Source of the DNA: JAXMCI01 sp046349435
GTDB taxonomy: Bacteria > Pseudomonadota > Alphaproteobacteria > Dongiales > Dongiaceae
Length of the DNA stretch: 64,000 nt
Direction of reading: 5' to 3'
Assembly (NCBI GenBank): GCA_046349435.1
Contig: JAXMCI010000020.1
Location: 62,001 to 126,000 of the forward strand
Below the pieces are notes generated by a model that saw only the letters and a list, made by a program, of their open reading frames with translations, was not told the DNA's origin and did not search any database. This document shows, piece by piece, positions 63,162 to 64,000 of the stretch (the first letter of the stretch is position 1; each line of letters begins with the position of its first letter). Position numbers and translations under genes: made by a program.

Positions 63162-64000
63162 ATGGTTCGTTCGAGTCTTGCCGCGGCGCCGTCGGGCCGG
63201 CGCCGTGCGGGGGGGTGGCTGCGCCGGGGCCGGCCGCGCGCTCTGGCCGTGCCGCTGTTCGTCCTGGTCTTGCCGCTGGTTGCGCCCGAGGCGCGGGCCG
63301 GCGACATCGAGGATTGCCGCGTGCTGCAGATCGCCGCCTGCCGCCGCGCGGCGGAGGCCGGCGATGCCGAGGGCCAGCTGCTGCTCGGCGCCATGCTGGA
63401 GACGGGGACCGGCGTGCGCCAGGATCCCCTCGAGGCGGCCGCCTGGTATCGCCTCGCCGCCGATCGCGGCAGCAGCCTGGCCGCCAGCCGCCTCGGCGCA
63501 CTGGTGGCCGCGCATCGCCTCGACCCTCCCGATCAGCTCACGGTCCGCAGCCTGCCGCCGTTCCTGCCGCCGTTCCTGCCGGCGATCACGACGAGGCCCG
63601 CGCGCCCCGACCCCTCCGGCGCCACCATCATCTCCACCGACCTCGGCCGGCTGCCGAAATGGCAGCGGGTGCGCGACTGGATCGTCGAGGACAGCGGCCG
63701 CGAGCGCGATGCCGCGCTCGACGGCTGGGCGCGCTGGGCCGAGGGCCTGAGGAGCCGGCCGGTCGGCGAGCGGCTGGTGGCGATCAACGATCGCGTCAAC
63801 GGGTCCTTCCGCTACGCCGGCGACACCGAGGTCTGGGGCGAGCGCAACCACTGGCCGACGCCGCCCGAGGTGATCGCCAAGGGCGTCACCGACTGCAAGG
63901 GCTACGCCATCATGAAGCTGTGGCTGGCGCGGCTGGCGGGCGTCGGCGACGACAACCTCAAGCTGGTGGTCGGCACGCTGCCGGTGACGCACCAGATGCA
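63162..64000 (+). CDS. Secreted Sel1-repeat plus LapG-like transglutaminase-type cysteine protease, cut by the window edge
   Basis: The frame is open to the end of the window (279 codons visible). An Arg-rich n-region and hydrophobic segment (ALAVPLFVLVLPLVAPEARA) form a signal peptide. Sel1-like repeats follow (AEAGDAEGQLLLGAMLETGT, then QDPLEAAAWYRLAADRGSSL). A bacterial transglutaminase-like cysteine protease domain begins near residue 170 (KWQRVRDWIVED, AINDRVNGSFRYAGDTEVWG, NHWPTPPEVIAKGVTDCKGYA). Its catalytic Cys is in TDCKGYAI; in LapG-type enzymes the motif is DCEDYA, so the acidic pair after the Cys is Lys-Gly here. The His and Asp of the triad lie beyond the edge. GGGGGG lies 3 bases before the ATG. 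Confidence 0.82.
   Translation, partial: MVRSSLAAAPSGRRRAGGWLRRGRPRALAVPLFVLVLPLVAPEARAGDIEDCRVLQIAACRRAAEAGDAEGQLLLGAMLETGTGVRQDPLEAAAWYRLAADRGSSLAASRLGALVAAHRLDPPDQLTVRSLPPFLPPFLPAITTRPARPDPSGATIISTDLGRLPKWQRVRDWIVEDSGRERDAALDGWARWAEGLRSRPVGERLVAINDRVNGSFRYAGDTEVWGERNHWPTPPEVIAKGVTDCKGYAIMKLWLARLAGVGDDNLKLVVGTLPVTHQM

Overview
The window is very G+C-rich, almost fully coding DNA from what looks like an alphaproteobacterial chromosome, most probably Rhodospirillales-like (inference). The clues are the divergent recG / sdhE-mfd block, a CC0125/CC1285-family lipoprotein, a class II cytochrome c', a DUF502 protein, cyclase-TolB-TPR architecture, TAT-dependent binding proteins and many 4-base ATGA gene overlaps. 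I see no rRNA, tRNA, CRISPR array, transposase, integrase or prophage gene. Both ends cut through a gene.

Layout. (1) 1-8.1 kb: a truncated Ala/Pro-rich membrane protein, a PaiB-like protein, then a minus-strand operon (8106 down to 1820) whose core matches the lva (levulinate / 4-hydroxyacid) pathway of Pseudomonas putida: acyl-CoA ligase, small membrane protein, SDR, acyl-CoA dehydrogenase, APH-type kinase, DUF6285 partner and a metallo-beta-lactamase-fold hydrolase. (2) 8.2-17.7 kb: a FrnE-like thioredoxin-fold protein, a palindromic repeat, then a plus-strand run: DUF3303, isochorismatase-like hydrolase, 8-oxoguanine-deaminase-like amidohydrolase, TAT multicopper oxidase, FAD subunit and fused [2Fe-2S]/molybdopterin subunit of a molybdenum hydroxylase, and a membrane-anchored ABM protein. 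This resembles a purine or N-heterocycle oxidation operon. (3) 18-25.9 kb: a frameshifted cyclase-TPR gene, then mfd, sdhE and recG. (4) 26-36.2 kb: Fsr-type exporter, DUF502, a fluoroacetate-dehalogenase-like hydrolase, a type III polyketide synthase with its ICMT-type methyltransferase, lipoproteins, cytochrome c', an FAD/NAD(P)-binding protein, an APS-reductase-type CysH and an internally duplicated orphan protein.

(5) 36.3-46.2 kb is the most interesting block. It holds a polyamine-type ABC importer (TAT-exported binding protein, two permeases, ATPase) interleaved on both strands with an epimerase, an SDR, a trimethylamine-dehydrogenase-like flavoprotein, a PfkB sugar kinase and a NagB-like deaminase. 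Together these suggest uptake of a cationic amino sugar or N-substituted amine, followed by oxidation, phosphorylation and deamination. The dehydrogenase and the deaminase both carry active-site substitutions, so the substrate is probably not the textbook one. (6) 46.3-54.2 kb: a DMT exporter, YihY/BrkB, two small orphans, a 2-hydroxyacid dehydrogenase, and an operon for lipid-carrier sugar transfer (GT2, ArnT-like transferase with an apparent frameshift, LABNT membrane protein, FUSC). (7) 54.3-61.7 kb: a minus-strand catabolic set (hydratase, SDR, HIBADH-type dehydrogenase), two convergent oxygenase-like genes (CmcJ/NvfI type and PhyH), and an asnB-GT4 pair. (8) 61.8-64 kb: a small coiled-coil protein, an L,D-transpeptidase lipoprotein and the start of a secreted Sel1-repeat plus LapG-like cysteine protease.

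Functions are assigned from motifs, lengths and gene order read by eye. No database search was run.
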